DNA of 64,000 nucleotides from Clonostachys chloroleuca (GCA_037952775.1 JBANAY010000001.1:1240001-1304000); one strand, 5' to 3'; shown: positions 33,301-47,829, counted from the stretch's first letter. A program made the numbers and translations. Notes: a model not told the origin generated them from the sequence alone.

Positions 33301-36300
33301 AATGATCCGAAAAAAGACAGGCCATCAGTTCCATTACTCGCCGTGTCTGGTACGCGGCCAAGATTCTTATAAATGCAGCAAGAAGCTCGCTGGCGATTTG
33401 TTCATTCATGGGCACTCTCTTGAATGGGACAGAATTAACACGGCTCTGTGTGGTATCAAACCTCCTCTTTCGACGTTGCCTCCTTACCCATGGGATTATT
33501 CTGGACCACTGTTATGGAGTGAGCCTAGAGCCAGCATTGAGCAGCGTAATCGTAAACATCTACGCCACGAACTTCTTGGAGTACTGCAAACAGCCGGAAA
33601 CGGCATCGATTGGGCGTGGCGGAATCTCCTTCGGCCATCTGAGGTGCCTTGGATGCGTGATCATAAGCTCGATTCCCAGATTGTCTTCCCGGCAACTGGC
33701 TACCTAGGTCTCATAATGGAAGCGGTATGTCGGGTGTGTGATATGACTCCTTCGACTCCCGGCACGGCCTTTGAGTTTCTAAACGTCAGCATCGCCGCTG
33801 CTATGGTGGTACCGGAGGAAACCAACAGTCAAATAGAGATTCATACTTCTTTATCAGCGCAAAAGCTTTCCACGGTCAATCAATCTGCCATTTGGTATGA
33901 CTTTTCAGTATCCTCCTGGGATGATGGCAAAGCGACCTTACATTGCTCAGGCAGGATTAGACTCCTCGCCGGCGACAGACTGCAAGCACCATCTGACGTT
34001 GTGACCGTCAGCAATACAGAAGGATATGAATCATGGCATATGAAGAAGTGGTACAGCAAGCTAGCAGAAGAGGGTCTTTGTTTTGGAGAAAAATTCCAGT
34101 CGATTACGGGTATGAGAATGGATGGCAATAGAACACGACCAGAAGCCATCTCTACCACCAAAGTGTTCCAGAACGTCAGTGAGGATTCAAAAGGCGGAAC
34201 CAAGTACACCTTGCACCCTCTTGTAATAGACGCTGTACTCCAGGCCGGAATATTTGGTGGGACAGCCGGTGATGTAAGATCTCTTCGCGCATATCTGCCT
34301 GTCTTCATCCAGTCATGCAAAGTCTACACGCCAAACTTCGGTGAAACTGAGGCTTTCATTCACTCGCGGACTCGCACGACTGGATTTGCTACTAAGCAGG
34401 TAGATGGCACCCTCAGAGGTAGCATTAGTGGAGAATGCCTTGTTGATATGAGGAATGTTCGATTGACTCTCTATAATGGAAAGACGTCCTCTGATACTAC
34501 AGGATACGCAGAGAAGGGTTCAATGAAGCGCCAGCCCTGCCTAGACGTGCAATGGAAACCTGACATTCTACGATTACTCCCCGAATCTGTCGATGGAATC
34601 CGCCAATACATAGAGCAAAAGGTTAACGCGATGCCTGACGACTTGAGAGACCACCCTAGCATGGCAGCTATCGTTGCGCTTGTTGACCTCGCGAGTTTCA
34701 AGAATCCTAAAATGAGGGTTCTGGAACTTGCTCAAGACAGCCAATGCCGAGCTAAGCGATGGCTTGAAACCCTTGAGGCAGATACGTCATTTCCCCGGTG
34801 TCGATCTTGGATTGGGGGCCAGTTAGATGCGGATGGAGTCCTTCAACACACGGATGAAAATGAAGGCTCATTCGACACTCTCATCATTCCTGAGGTAAGT
34901 CTCAATCTATCATTAATGCCAAAGAATTTTCTTCATTTCTGGCGGTTTTTAATTCTGGCTTTAGTTGTCTGCATCGATATCCTACATCGACAATGAGGTA
35001 ACATGGCTCAGTTCCGTCTTCGAGACCCGTGAAGGGGGAGTCGTGATTACACGCAAAACAAGGACTAGTCTTGAAATCCTTCGGTCGTTGGGCTTCACAG
35101 CGATGGATGTTGGTCAAGGCGTAATTTTGGCAGTACAACCTCCTCCCGTACAGAGCTTGTCGGGTCGAGATATTGTCCTTATCACTCCATTATTGCCTAG
35201 CTTATTGACTCAGCAATTGAGTCAGAGGCTTGCTCATCATCTGAATGAAATGCCTGTGTTTGATAGAGATATCAAGACAGCAACACTTGAAGAGTTGGAG
35301 GAATTGGATATATCTTCGACATCCATTTACATTTTCTTGCTCGAGCTGGAGAACGAATTCCTCGCTACAATGGGCCCTGAGAAAATGGACCTTCTTCGTC
35401 GCATAACCGATATCGCTAACGATTTAGTTTGGTTGACCGGCGCAGGTATGCTGAGCTCATCACCCGATCCGAACCTTACGCTCGCGCAAGGTCTTTCTAG
35501 GGCTCTTATGCTGGAACAACCTTCGCTCCGATTCACCGTAATTGATATTGGAAGCCTAGCATCTGAGAACAGTAGCTTTGAGAGATCGTTCTCCTTGAAT
35601 CTGATACAAGCTCTTGCCTCAATATCAGACATGGATGACAAAGAATTCATTGAGAAAGATGGCATGTTATATATCAGCCGCTTCATCGCAAAAAATGAGT
35701 TCAACAGCCTGTTCCGTCGGCGACTAGACAGCAATGAACCCATAGCCAAGCTCTCGCTCGATAAAATAGGTCCTGCGCGCTTAGGTATTGGTTCAGTTGG
35801 GCAGATGGATACACTCCATCTTATTCAAGAAACTCAGTCTCTTTCCAAGCCGCCACCCGGGTTTGTCGATATCCGGACCAAGGCGGTAAGCTTGAACGCG
35901 AAGGATGTGTACACTGCCAGTGGTCGAGTAGAGACACGCACTGGTACCGCCGCAATTGAGTTCTCCGGGGTTGTAGTTGCTGTCGGTGGTTCTGTATCGC
36001 ATCTGAAGCCAGGAGATCATGCTGTAGTGCTGGCACCGAACAGGTTTGCCACCGTCGAGCGCGTGCCAGCCTGGGCAGCACACAAGATGCTGCCATGCGA
36101 AGACTTTTGCGTCATGCCAACACTTCCCGTGATCTATGGTACAGCACTGTATGCACTGCACGATCGGGCTCATCTACGTGCTGGCGAGTCAATTCTCATT
36201 CACAGTGGTGCCGGCGCATTTGGAATGGCTACAATCGCACTCGCCCAGCGCATCGGGGCAATTGTATATACAACGGTGGGATCAGCTGCGAAGAAGGACT

Positions 36301-38141
36301 ACCTCATGTGCGAGCTGGCTTTGCCAGCAGAAAACATTTTCAACTCCAGAGATTCGTGCTTTGTCGACGGTGTCCGAGCTGCCACAAATGGACGAGGTGT
36401 TGATGTAATTATTAACTCTCTTGTCGGCGACCTCATGCATGACAGCTGGGATTGCATAGCGGATTTTGGTCGATTTGTAGAGGTAGGGAAAAGGGAGCTC
36501 GTTGACGCTGGAAAGCTCGACATGCGCGTCTTCCTACGCAATTGCACCTTCACAGCCTTTGACCTAACCGAATTATTCTTTCACGAGTCTCAATTTTACA
36601 GAGATATCTGGATTAAGTAAAATTGCTGCACAAGCTTTTCTCTAAAGACTATTTAACTGACAATGATCTAGTAAAACGAAAGAAGCCCTCGAGCTTTATC
36701 GAAGTGGACAGGTAAAGCCTGTCCCTATTGCCACCTTTGATATTTCCAAGATCTCACAGGCCTACCGATTCTTCTCAGGGAGGGATCGAATTGGAAAGGT
36801 CGTTATATCTTTGGAAAACCCACAGAGCCTCATCCCAGTCAGTCCTACTTCCCTCAGGATACTACATCTAACTAACGATCATGCCTTGGCTAATGGGAAT
36901 CTGTTTTACAGGTCATGCCTTCTCGATATAGCACCATCCTAGACCCAGACAAGACTTATCTTTTAATTGGTTGTCTAGGCGGTCTTGGGCGCAGTCTAAG
37001 TCGATGGATGATGAGCCGTGGCGCCAGAAACTTTGTCTTCCTCGGGCGGTCGGGCTGCGATAGGCCTGAAGCACAGGAGCTAGTATCTTGTCTTCAAGGT
37101 GCCAGTGCCAACGTTGAAGTTGTCCGTGGCGATGTGTCCAATCAGGAAGATGTCAATGCCGCCGTTAACGCATGTGCTGGCCGACCCATTGGCGGTGTGG
37201 TTCAGGCTGCCATGGGTCTGAGCGAGGCTTTGTTTACACGCATGTCTCATGCGGCTTGGCACAAGGCTATCGAGCCCAAATGGCGCGGCTCCTGGAATCT
37301 CCACCGTGCCCTGGAACTTAACGGCCACGATGCTGATCTTGATTTCTTCTTACTGACATCATCCATGAGTGGTAGTGTTGGTACTGCTACTGAGAGCAAC
37401 TACTGCGCGGCCAATGGTTTCTTAGACGCCTTTGCACGCTATCGCCAGAGCCAAGGAAAGCCAGCTGTCTCCGTTGGGCTGGGTATGATCTCAGAAGTTG
37501 GTTATCTACATGAGAATCCCGACATCGAGGAGTTACTACTTCGCAAAGGCATCCAGCCCCTGAATGAGGATGAGTTCTTGAATGTCATTGATATGGCGCT
37601 CGCAGCAGAGACCCGAGTCTCTCACGTTCTTACAGGACTTGAACCCTTCGGCCTACGCGAGCTCATCAAGAAAGGCTTTGAGGTGGAAAATGGCACAACA
37701 CAAGATCCCAGAGCTGGATTTCTAGCCGCCGAACTACTCGCCAGTCAAGATACGAGTAACAAATCTACCGTCCCGACCACAAATCTAGCCATAGCTTCTC
37801 CATGGTTCAAGGCCTTGCCTTCAAATATATCTGAGACAACCAGAGCACTGGCGTCGGAGGCAGATGCACCAACCCTACATGAAGCTATCTTGAGGTTATC
37901 GCGAAAGCGCTTCTCGAACTTGATCTTGCTGTCGCAGGATCAGATAGATGACCACAAGGCGCTACCGCATTATGGGGTGGATAGCATGATAGCTGCCGAG
38001 TACCGGACGTGGTTCTGGTCTGTGTTCAAGGTCGACGTACCGTTCTTGGATATTGTTAGTCCAAAGAAGTCGTTAGATTTGTTTGCAACGTTTATTGAAG
38101 AGAGGTTGTTTGATGCCGGCTCTGGAGAAGGCAACGTGTAA
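30347..38141 (+). CDS. Highly reducing polyketide synthase (KS-AT-DH-psiMT-ER-KR-ACP)
   Basis: Iterative type I PKS. Exons 30347-30575, 30627-31400, 31471-31688, 31755-31878, 31938-34894, 34965-36616, 36672-36837, 36912-38141; about 2,450 residues. KS: DTACSSS (catalytic Cys), then [15 protein letters not shown] where HGTGT is expected, then [60 protein letters not shown]. The MT region is short, and its SAM motif is replaced ([17 protein letters not shown]), so methylation is unlikely. [38 protein letters not shown] and [28 protein letters not shown] with the phosphopantetheine Ser. No releasing domain. Divergent from the AYR1-like SDR and followed by an exporter and an NRPS, so the polyketide chain may be offloaded to the NRPS or released by another enzyme. 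The Asn in the KS (31593-31595) may impair decarboxylative condensation. Confidence 0.95.
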
Positions 38142-39477
38142 TTTATTCCAAAATCTATTCATATGACATGGCATATAACACCACTTCACCGAGGCTTAAC
38201 TCAATCCTGAAATCCGAATAAATGTCACGAGTATGTCAACGAAGTTAAATGAATGACAGGGAAGTGTGTCACTCCACGCATGATTGCCTTTCGGTCTTGC
38301 TTCAAGAGCTCCTCTACATTTCCATCCCCACAACCCGAGTTGTCACAGCTGTGGCCTGAGTCTAACGTGATGCTGTTTCTGCATAGGTTGAAAATGCTGT
38401 GCATCCCGACCGACTCATTGTATACTAGGTAAGTGATTGGATACTTGAGAATTGGATAAGAATTAACAACTCTTTTGGGGAGGTTAAACTTGCTGTGCTA
38501 AAGCCTGACCAGAGTCCGCTCCACCCGGTCAGCTTCACTTTCACGCTGACGTGAGATATTAATTACATGTCCATGACTCATCGCTGACTTTTTTTACTCA
38601 TTGATACATGATCGTTACTTAAAAGGGCAGAGAAACCAATGAGGGGATGTTTGCAATACATAGCCCAACCCAGCCCCTATAAAATGCTGCACCACCTCGG
38701 GAGAGTCCTTGAATTCATGCACAATTGCGCCCTTTAACTAGGAAGTAATGGCTGAAAGGCCATTTCGAGCTATACAGCCTTTTATCTTCTTAATGTAGGA
38801 CATGAACTTGACCAAGACCTTTAGAAGTCCAGCAGTTTCTGCTCTTCGGAATGGCTGATACGAGTAGGGTCGCCATGAGTCTTTCTAGATGAAGTGAAAT
38901 TTCTGTGCGATGCCTGACTACCGCCTTACCATATGCTTATTGGCAGTGGACATCATCGGGGAAGACTTGACAACTCTTTGGAGGGTGTTAAAATCACTGT
39001 GCTCCTTCGCTTACATGCTCCTTCACGTATTTATTGATTGGCCGTGGATAATCGTTGGATAAGACCTGCACAAGTGAGTAAAATAAAACGTGGCACACCA
39101 AAGCTCTTCCCGCGTGAGACAGGGACCTCGTTCTTTAACTAAACACAATAAGAAGAGAATAATAAGAGAATAATAAACTATTCTATAATATTTAGCTCGA
39201 TATTGTATTCAGTACTAGGTTATTCATTGTGAGATTGTGTTGAATTTCAGTGCTGCACTATCTCGTTGTGCCATATTTTATTTCACCCACTTGCTGCATA
39301 ACAACTCTTCTGGGGAGGTTAAAATTGCTGTGCTCCGATCTATGTGTATCCTACGCATTGAACCACTTTTTCTCCGCTTCTGATCCTTAGGAGCTTAGTG
39401 CTACAAGCAGCCATCAAATGGCCGACTCTAAGTTGTTGTGATTTCTAAGACATATTCTCGCGTGACTAGACCAAAAT
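38142..39477. other. Gene-less interval with three short dispersed repeats
   Basis: No gene recognised. A motif CAACTCTTYTGGGGAGGTTAAA followed by TTGCTGTGCT occurs at 38468-38499, at 38970-39004 (diverged) and at 39302-39334, all on the plus strand. Its role is unknown; it could be repeated regulatory elements or a fragment of a decayed repeat. Confidence 0.55.
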
Positions 39478-39951
39478 TTGACATCTAAATTACTATAATC
39501 TCAAGTTCCTGTAGAAATTCTTAGTGTTTTAATTAATACTCTGTGGATTCTTTAATTCGTGAATTGTCTTTGTCTACGCTTTGATGTCACGTCGCAGATT
39601 AGGCATCACATTCAAGGGATAATAATAATAAACATGCCCAGGCTTCAGAATGTTTGTCATCCTTTTTCCAACCCATCCGTCGTCCGCCTCACTTTTAACG
39701 ATCATCGTAGCACAGCAATTTTAGTCTCACTAGAAGAGTTGTTAGACTCAAATTTACTATTTAGATTATGATAATCTCAAGGTCCTATAGTAATTCTTGG
39801 TATTTTAATTACAACTCTGTGGATTCTATACTTTTGAATTGTCTTTGTCTGCGCATGTATGATGATGCCACTTCGCAAATTAACCTAGTTGGCACTGCAT
39901 CACATTCAAAAAGGTAAACATGCCAAGGCTTCAAACTGTTTCTCATAGTAG
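39478..39951. repeat. Direct repeat, two ~190 bp copies
   Basis: Copy 1 (about 39478-39660) and copy 2 (about 39746-39951) share CTCTGTGGATTCT, GAATTGTCTTTGTCT, CATCACATTCAA and AAACATGCC in the same order and spacing of about 270 bp. Divergence is moderate, with small indels. No coding potential. Confidence 0.75.
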
Positions 39952-40060
39952 AATCTATATCATTAAAGTGGATGAGTGAAGTTCCCGGTAACGCCATGGT
40001 GATTTATCTCTTGCCAAATATGAAGCAACATCAAAAGAAAGATACAAGCGATGCATCCAT

Positions 40061-43000
40061 TCAAATTCCTTCTGTAGACTTTCCGGGTTGAACATCCTTC
40101 TGGCCTGTCTGTTCTAACGACTGAAGCTTCACAAGCTCGTAGTAACGGCCCCCCAGGGTCATCAGCTCTGAGTGCGTGCCAGACTCTAATACGCGTCCTT
40201 GATCGATAAAGAGAATGTTGTCAGCATGCTGGATGGTACTGAGACGGTGCGCAACCGTTATCGTCGTTCTACCCTTTGCTGCCCTGTCAAGAGCAACCTG
40301 AACGACCTGTTCCGACTCTGAATCCAATGCTGATGTGGCCTCATCGAGAAGAAGAATCTTGGGTGATCGAACGAGTGCTCGAGCGATGGCAATTCGTTGC
40401 TTTTGTCCAGTCGACAACAAGCCGCCACGACTCCCAACGATGGTGTCAAAGCCATCCGGCAAAGAGACAACGAAGTCATAAATATTGGCTTCCCTGCATG
40501 CAATCTCAATTGACTCTTTAGACACATCTTCGGTAAGGCTTCCCATACAGATGTTCTCCCTAATAGAGCCCTGGAATAACGAGGGTTCCTGACTAACAAC
40601 TGAAATATGCGAGCGATAATCGTTGATGTTTATTTCAGAGATGTCCTTTCCATCTACGAGAATCTGGCCGAGCACGGGATCATAAAATCGCTCAAGCAGA
40701 GATATCGTTGTACTCTTGCCGCAACCCGAGGAGCCTACCAGAGCAATATGCTGACCTGGTTCTGCGGTGAAGTTCAATCCTCGCAGAACAGGGATCTCTG
40801 GACGCGTAGGATAGCGGAAGTACACGTCTCGAAATTGAATATGACCTCCGGTTTGAGAAAGGCTCTCTCCGTAGTTGCCACAGGTGTCAATCAATGGCTT
40901 CGTGTCAATGAGTGCCTTCAACTCTGCAGCCGACTTCTTGGCCTTGCTCAAGTCCGGGGCCAGCGAAAAGAAGGTGCCGGCCGCGGTTGCTCCGAGGATC
41001 ATGGACATGTAGCACACGAAGAATTCGAACATGCCATATTCAAGCTTGGCGATGAGCGTGCTTCCATACCAGAATCCAAGGCCGTAGCAGAGATATTGGA
41101 TAGATTGAGCTGCGGCAAAGATGACGCTCGACTTGGCGACAGACACGACGCTCTTCTTCTGTTGCTCTTCAAGATCTACGCGATATTTCTCCGCAACTTG
41201 GCTCTCCCGTGTTAGAGACGCGACGGTCTTGATTGCGGAGATGTTCTCGGCCGCGAAGCCAGCCGAGTCGGCATACACGGTGGCAATGCGAGTTTGATGC
41301 CGAGCCAGCACCCACCATCTGAAGAAGCCGCAGCCGATCGCCAAGGGCACGGCGGCAAAGCAGACCAGGGCAAGCTTCCACCCGATAGCAAGGGAAAGGG
41401 CCAAGCTCCCAACCAGATTTGTGATAGAGGTGACAACCGTGCCGAGGGCCACACCGCTGAAGCCAGACACTTGGGTGGTTTCAACCGCAAGGAAGGCCGT
41501 CAGGGCTCCAGCGTTATGCTTATCGTCGTCGAAGAATGAGACATCCTGGCGCATGAGAGTGGAAAATGTCTGTCTACGGATACGGCGGAGCAGCACCTCG
41601 GCGGCATATCCCAAGATGCAGAGCTGAATCATGTGGGCGATGAACTGAGCGCCACCGAGCATCAGGTACATAAGGGACCAGAAGTTGGACTGCGAGTGAA
41701 GCATCCATCTGTCTATACCCGGGATCCCCATGAAAGATAGAACCACTACCTGTTTCCCGAAGAACACTGGAGGCGTAATCAATTAGCACGGATTGGCCGG
41801 GGAGAGAATGAGTGTTGCAACGGAGACACTTACCAGCTTGGACGGGAGTAGCTGCGCCACAAATAAGGCAGAAGAAGAATGCGATGACGAGATAAATGCG
41901 CTCTGACCTGTTGAAGCTTGCAACGAACTTGATGAGCTCCCACCAGGAATACTTGGTCTTGCTCTGGATGGTGGCGCCGGCCGTTTCTTCAACGTCACCT
42001 GCAGATGATTCAGCCTCCACAGCATCCTTTTCGGAGGACTCAGCAGCAATGACATTGGTCTCTTTCTGTAGAGACATCTTTCGGATGACAAGATCTTCCA
42101 TCGAACTGACTTGATCATCAGCATCCACAGCAGTCGACTTCTTCTGGTCTTCAAGCTGTTGCGCTTCCACGAGGGCGTGGTACGCGCCTTGCTTCTCGAT
42201 GAGAGTGTCATGGTTGCCCTGCTCCACAACAGTCCCCTTGTTCATCACAATAATATTATGTGCATTTCGGATCGTCGAAAGTCGGTGGGCGATGACAATT
42301 GTGGTGCGACCGGCCGCGGCTTTGTCGAGCGCTGCTTGGACGACACCTTCGGACTTGGTGTCGAGGGCAGAGGTAGCTTCATCGAGGAGTAAGACTACAG
42401 CAGCAATTAGTTTCTGGTGATCGACAGGAGGTTGGGGAGGTCATGGAAAGAGATAACGGTAGGGAACTTGCCTTTTGGATTAGATACAATGGCGCGAGCG
42501 ATGGCGATACGCTGTTTCTGACCGCCGGACAGCAGGAACCCTCTCTGTCCGACATTGGTCTCGTATCCTTCAGGCAGCTGGGTGATGAACTCATGGGCAT
42601 TCGCCTGACGGGCGGCGTCCTCGACGAGCTGCCGCTGCTTCTCCTCGTCAGCCGTCTCATGGTCGGTCCCGATAAGCCCAAACCGGATATTGTCATGAAT
42701 CGAGACGGCGAAAAGCGTGGGCTCTTGGCCAACGAGGGACATTTGCTGGCGGAGCCACCTCAGACCCAGCGTGTTGATGTTGCGATCATCAAGGAAGACG
42801 GCGCCTCCGACTGGTTCGTAGAATCTCTCAACGAGACCAACGATTGTACTCTTGCCGCAGCCCGAGCTGCCGACCAAGGCAGTGACTTTGCCGGCGGGGA
42901 CGTCAATTGACACGCCATCCATGACGGTGACGTTGGGGCGGGAAGGGTAGATGTGTTTGATGTTTTCCAGCCGGATGTGGCCCTGGAGGTCTGGGATCTT

Positions 43001-44653
43001 GTCACCCTCGTCAGCCGACGGGTCAAGGGGAGACTGGCGATCAATTGTCCTGAACATGTCCTTGGCGGCGGAGACGGCACCGATGAAAGACTGAAAGTAA
43101 GGCCCCATGGCGCTCATGTTGAAGGCGCCCATCATGACAGCCATCATGACAGTGATCATCCTGGAGATTGTCAGGTCGCCCCGTGCAAGGAACGCGGACC
43201 CTTGCCAGAAGCCAAGCCCGTAGTTCCAATAGGTAATGGCCATTGACACGGCCGTCATGACAGAGATGGTGTACTTGACCTTGGTACCCCATTTCTGGAC
43301 CGGCTCCAGCTTCTTGTCATATTGCTCGGTCAAGCGGCCTTGCGTCCCAAAGGCGATGGCGATGCGTACGGATGAGAAGACCTCTTCGACGAATGTACCG
43401 CTCTCGGAGAAGGCAGACATCATAGGCACGCTGTGTTTTACCATGAATGTAGTCGCAATGCCCGCATTGAACAAAAGCGCAAAGAGGGTCGCGGACAGAA
43501 TAAGCGTCAGCTTCCACGAGAAGATGAAACCAATGGCAAACCCGGTTACGAATGTCGAGATGGCACTGATAAAGAGACCGAATTTCTCCGAGATGCCATC
43601 CTGCACGGTCGTAGCATCGGCAGTGATCTTTGTGGTGAACTCTCCTGTGCCAAATTTATCAAAGTAGCCAATGTTCTGACGTAGACAGCTCGCCAGGTAC
43701 TCATAACGAATCTTGTCAGTGATGCGTTCGCCGGTATAGATAAAGCCGACGGTAGAAATGTAGGACGCGACAAAGGTGCCGATGGCAATGTAAACGAAGT
43801 ACAGCACATATCCGGCGATGGCAGATTCGAAGCCGGCCAGATCCAATGTTCCAAGGGAGAGATAATCGGCGAAGACGCCTTGAAGACCGCCAAAGATGAT
43901 GGTCATGAGCGGCAGGGCGGCGCCAACAGCAGCAGCACACACAGCCGAGATGATCATGATGAGGATGTCCATCCTGGTGGCGTAGCGGAAGAACGTCGAG
44001 ACGCCATAGCTCTGGTCAGATATATCAATCTGCCGTTTGAGAATGGCAATTTCATCGTCGGGGAGGCCATCAAATGGGTCAGGTGGCTCGGCCTCATCTG
44101 CGTTTGCAGAGCCTGGAGGACCTTGAACATTTTTAGCGGCGCTGTCTGCTGTCGGGGAAGTAATTTCCGCAGATTGATCGCCAGTTTTCAGAGTGTCGCT
44201 AGAGACAACAGGTCCGGGCTGAATGTCTGTTGGCGAGCAGGGCCTCGTAGTTTTCTTGATATCACCATCTGCCATACTGGTCCTCGATGTGATTGACTGT
44301 ACTTGAGAAACTGAAGGGCCAATTACTGTCGGCCCAGGAAGAGCCGTCGGACTCTCTGATTTGATGTTAGGTTCTGATTTACCCAAGTCACCTCTGTCAA
44401 TAACGCCTGCGTCTTGGCCGCTGACCAGATCGGCGCCGCCATCGTGTTGGTCGGGCGTTATGGAGTGCGTGGGCTCGGCGCTGGCGTTACACCTCAAATC
44501 TACTGGCTTAGACTCGGCAGTGGGTTCATCATGATGCTCTTTGGGGTGAGTCAAAGGTGCCTTTCCAATGTCGTGTTGAGTCGTCGGGCCGACGCGAGTA
44601 TTGCCAACGTTCTCCTCGTCCCCAGTAGCCCGTCCACTCTCCTCCGACACCAT
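40061..44653 (-). CDS. Full-size ABCB/MDR-type ABC transporter
   Basis: ATP-driven plasma-membrane exporter with (TMD-NBD)x2 topology, about 1,450 residues. Exons (minus): 44653-42472, 42394-41834, 41766-40061. The first 220 residues are a long, acidic, Pro/Ser-rich, likely disordered extension before TMD1 (starting near [19 protein letters not shown]). NBD1: GSSGCGKST (Walker A), LSGGQKQR (signature), [11 protein letters not shown] (Walker B). NBD2: [17 protein letters not shown] (Thr in place of the first Gly), [11 protein letters not shown]. Intron 1 has a GC donor (AAAG|GCAAGT) and TGTAG acceptor, which restores [12 protein letters not shown]. Placed between PKS and NRPS, it probably exports the product or gives self-protection. 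N-terminal start choice is the first ATG. Confidence 0.94.
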
Positions 44654-47600
44654 GTTGCCTCAATCCAATGGCGGCAAACTCCTCAGGCCAAGGTTGGGCT
44701 CGGCCAGCTGGTTCTCTTTGAGGCTGGTTGGGCAGGATTTGGAAAAGAACTGTCTCAGTGTGATGGGGAGTCAGGACAAAACCTGGTTTCACAAATTGCC
44801 CTCGGAGGATAGAACGTCGTAGACCTAGAATCGTTCAAGTCGATGCAGAGCTCACCCGTGCAGATAATTCGAAGCACAACAGTCAAGACATGTTCTTCTT
44901 TGTGCAGGCGAGAATAACACTGGAGCAAAGCGCCAACTGAGCGGACCGTAAGACAGGGGGCACAGTCCTGACTGGGCAGGGGCTGACTGGTAAGCATTCC
45001 CCAGAATATGTGGGCAGACTACGTATCCTCGTTCGGGCAAGGCTCTGTAGACCTGCCATTACGGCACGCTTCCGAACCGCCACACACCATGTAGCCTGCT
45101 TTGGAAGCCCTCGCAGTGGATAGCAGCAGCCGGATGTACATGAAGCGGCAAGGCGTCAAGGCGCGTCTTTCAAAAGTCCTTCCCCATAATGCGGCCCCCT
45201 GCTCCGAGACTCTGGTCCGAGAAGAGACATCATAACATGAATCACTTTTGGATCAGCAGACAGACAGAGATAAGACGGCCGTGGGTACCCCAACTGCCGG
45301 TGTTCCGTTCTCGACCTGCATGAGCAGCTACAGGAACGATTGTCTCTCCATGCTTTCCACGCAAATTAGGGAGCACGGTGGTAGGTAGGTAGCATACTTT
45401 TGCATTTCTCGTGGCACTCAAAGTAGGCTTTCATCATTCTCCCTGCGAGCGACGTATTATCCCTGTCAGTTGGGGACCACTTGCCGCACTACTTGACCCT
45501 CATTTGCCGGATATAGCTGTGATCTGCACGCACGGAGAGGCGGGCAATACGGTAGTTGACAAACCCAGAAAGCTACCGTTTGCTATCATCCTGCAATGGC
45601 GTGAATGAAGGGCAAGACCTGATTCACCGGCAGAGTCCCTGCTACTGCAGCACGCAGCCGCTCAAAAGATCGCCTCCCGTGGTAGTTTGTACGTAATAAC
45701 TCAGGCCTCCTACCAGTTTCAGCCTCGAGTTCACTCCCGGTTACCGCCCGGCACCAACTTCCACCGTCTTACAGGCGCCAGGACAGGGATCAACGCGTGA
45801 TGGTCAGGAGTAGTGATAGTTGCCTAGGTCATGTTAGGTGCAGTAGTCAGAGTACTTCTTATGCAAATTTGTTTGTATGACAGCAAAGGTACCAGTGATT
45901 GCTTTATTTTGTCTAGCCTATTATGTTAAGGATCAAAATGGGAGGGCGGCCAAAATGGCACCAAGTTGATGTTAATAAACCCAATTCGTACTTGTGAAGA
46001 CGTAAATTGCCGCCTTTCTCACGCATTCACCTTAGTTTAGTAATGATAATCATTTCATATATTATAACAGTCATCTCAACTACTAAATTAGAAATAAGCA
46101 TTGGACAATACCACGGTGCTTATGATAATTCCCAGACGATTGGAGAGGCACAGGACTTGTATAGGGTTGGCCATCTCCTGAGCTGAAAACAGCACGACAG
46201 AGCTTGCAGGGATCATGCATCAGGCCAGCAGATCAATGATCATCCATCCCAACGCTTATTAGGCGCGGCGGACGAAAACCAGGCCGTCGAGAGGATCGCC
46301 CGTTGCTCCACTCAGGAACAGGCAGCTTCCGGGGTGTTGATTCCATCATCCCAGCGCGTGTCGGAAGCGGAGGGACAAGCTCGCCCACCCATTCCGCTGC
46401 TTCTGACCTCACTCTTATTTTGGCGGCGGCGTTGGGCGCTTGGCATTTCACTGGAATGTTCGTTCGTGCCCCGCGTTCCATCCCACAATACGAGCTCAGA
46501 AAGACATGCCTAGCCTCTGGCAGATCAGCCTGGAGGCGGACAGTTGAGACAGCTTGTGGAGGATCTGCTCTGGGCTAGCTCACGCCCCGCCGTGGCTAGA
46601 TCAGGATGTCGCTGGTTTCTCTACGGACCTCGCTCGTGTCAAAGGGAGGAGGCGTGTGCCCTTGGTTCAGGGTCATTGGGCTGCTCGCCTAGCATGAACT
46701 GGACCCCTGCACTCTCTTACTCCCTCAGAGACTCAGACACAGGCGGGAGGTCAGAAGGTCAGATCGCAGGTTGCATTTACGGTAAGATCTTGGCATTCAC
46801 CGTAGCATTGCAGCGTCAGGGTCGGAATAAGACGAGGAAATTTTCACTTGATTACTTACCTTATTGTGATCTCCTGGAGCCTCCAGCAGCTGGCTCATCT
46901 GATGCCCATGTCGTCAATAGAAGCTCGCCTAAATCATAAGCTCAGCCGGAGGAATATATACGCATTGCTTATAGGGTCGCTGTGGCAAGGTCCACATTTG
47001 TGGTAGGACCACTGGGCAGCTGGTACGGGTTATCCGCATGAGGAGAGCTGAAAGGGAAGATTGGAGTCAACCGTATGCGGTGGTTGGTGTTGTGTGATGC
47101 CTTTCGTCTGAAACTAGGTAGTTCGTGCCGGGTCCTGGGCAGAGCAATGGTGGGAAAGGAGACAAGATGTTCGCCATGCAAGGGTCCAAGGGGCGTTTGT
47201 GGCTGGCTCTCCCGCGTCGAAGGGCCGATCATCATGCATGTCTGACCGAATGGCTGCAATACTCGGAACATCGGAAGTTAGGTCGAGCCTCCATGATACA
47301 CCACATTGCTATGGACGGGTGGCCCTCTTGTGGTACTCTGTACTGTCTGCTGTACCTGTGTGCAAGCCCGCCTTTCAGCCCCAGTCCCTCAAACCCATTG
47401 AAGGCCCGATCTTACCTTGCCTCCCGGGATTGTGAATTCTCATGTACCTGCTGTGACCATACCAGGATGAGCCACCTGCCCGAGCTTTGAATCATACGGC
47501 CGGGATTGATTGTTCATCATAGAGATTCCGAGAGCCTGTCTCATGCTTCTTTGTCTCTTGTTCCCCGACCGCGTCTATGCAAAGATAACAGCGTAGAGGC

Positions 47601-47829
47601 TCAAGGAAGCACTACGTTCCCGACACGGATTTCTTGCCTTATTGAGCCTTTCTCATTAACGCTCTAGTATACCAAGGGAAAAAATAACAAAATCGACTTA
47701 GATAAAACTTACATACGTGAAGCTTCTCCTGACGAGGCTTACACTTTTACCGCCAACGGCAACCAGCATAACCGAAACGCATTGGAACACACCAGAACTG
47801 CAAAAAAAAGAACGCCCAAACAAATCAAG
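44654..47829. other. Large gene-less interval upstream of the NRPS
   Basis: About 3.2 kb between the divergent ABC transporter and NRPS starts. Many short open frames occur on both strands, the longest about 130 codons (46544-46939), but none shows recognisable domains or good splice continuation. The NRPS frame itself is open back to about 47668 without an ATG. Likely regulatory or decayed sequence. Confidence 0.45.

Noticed and set aside
30347..38141. PKS-NRPS hybrid
   Set aside because: The PKS ends with an ACP and stop at 38141; the NRPS is a separate gene 9.7 kb away with an exporter on the opposite strand between them.
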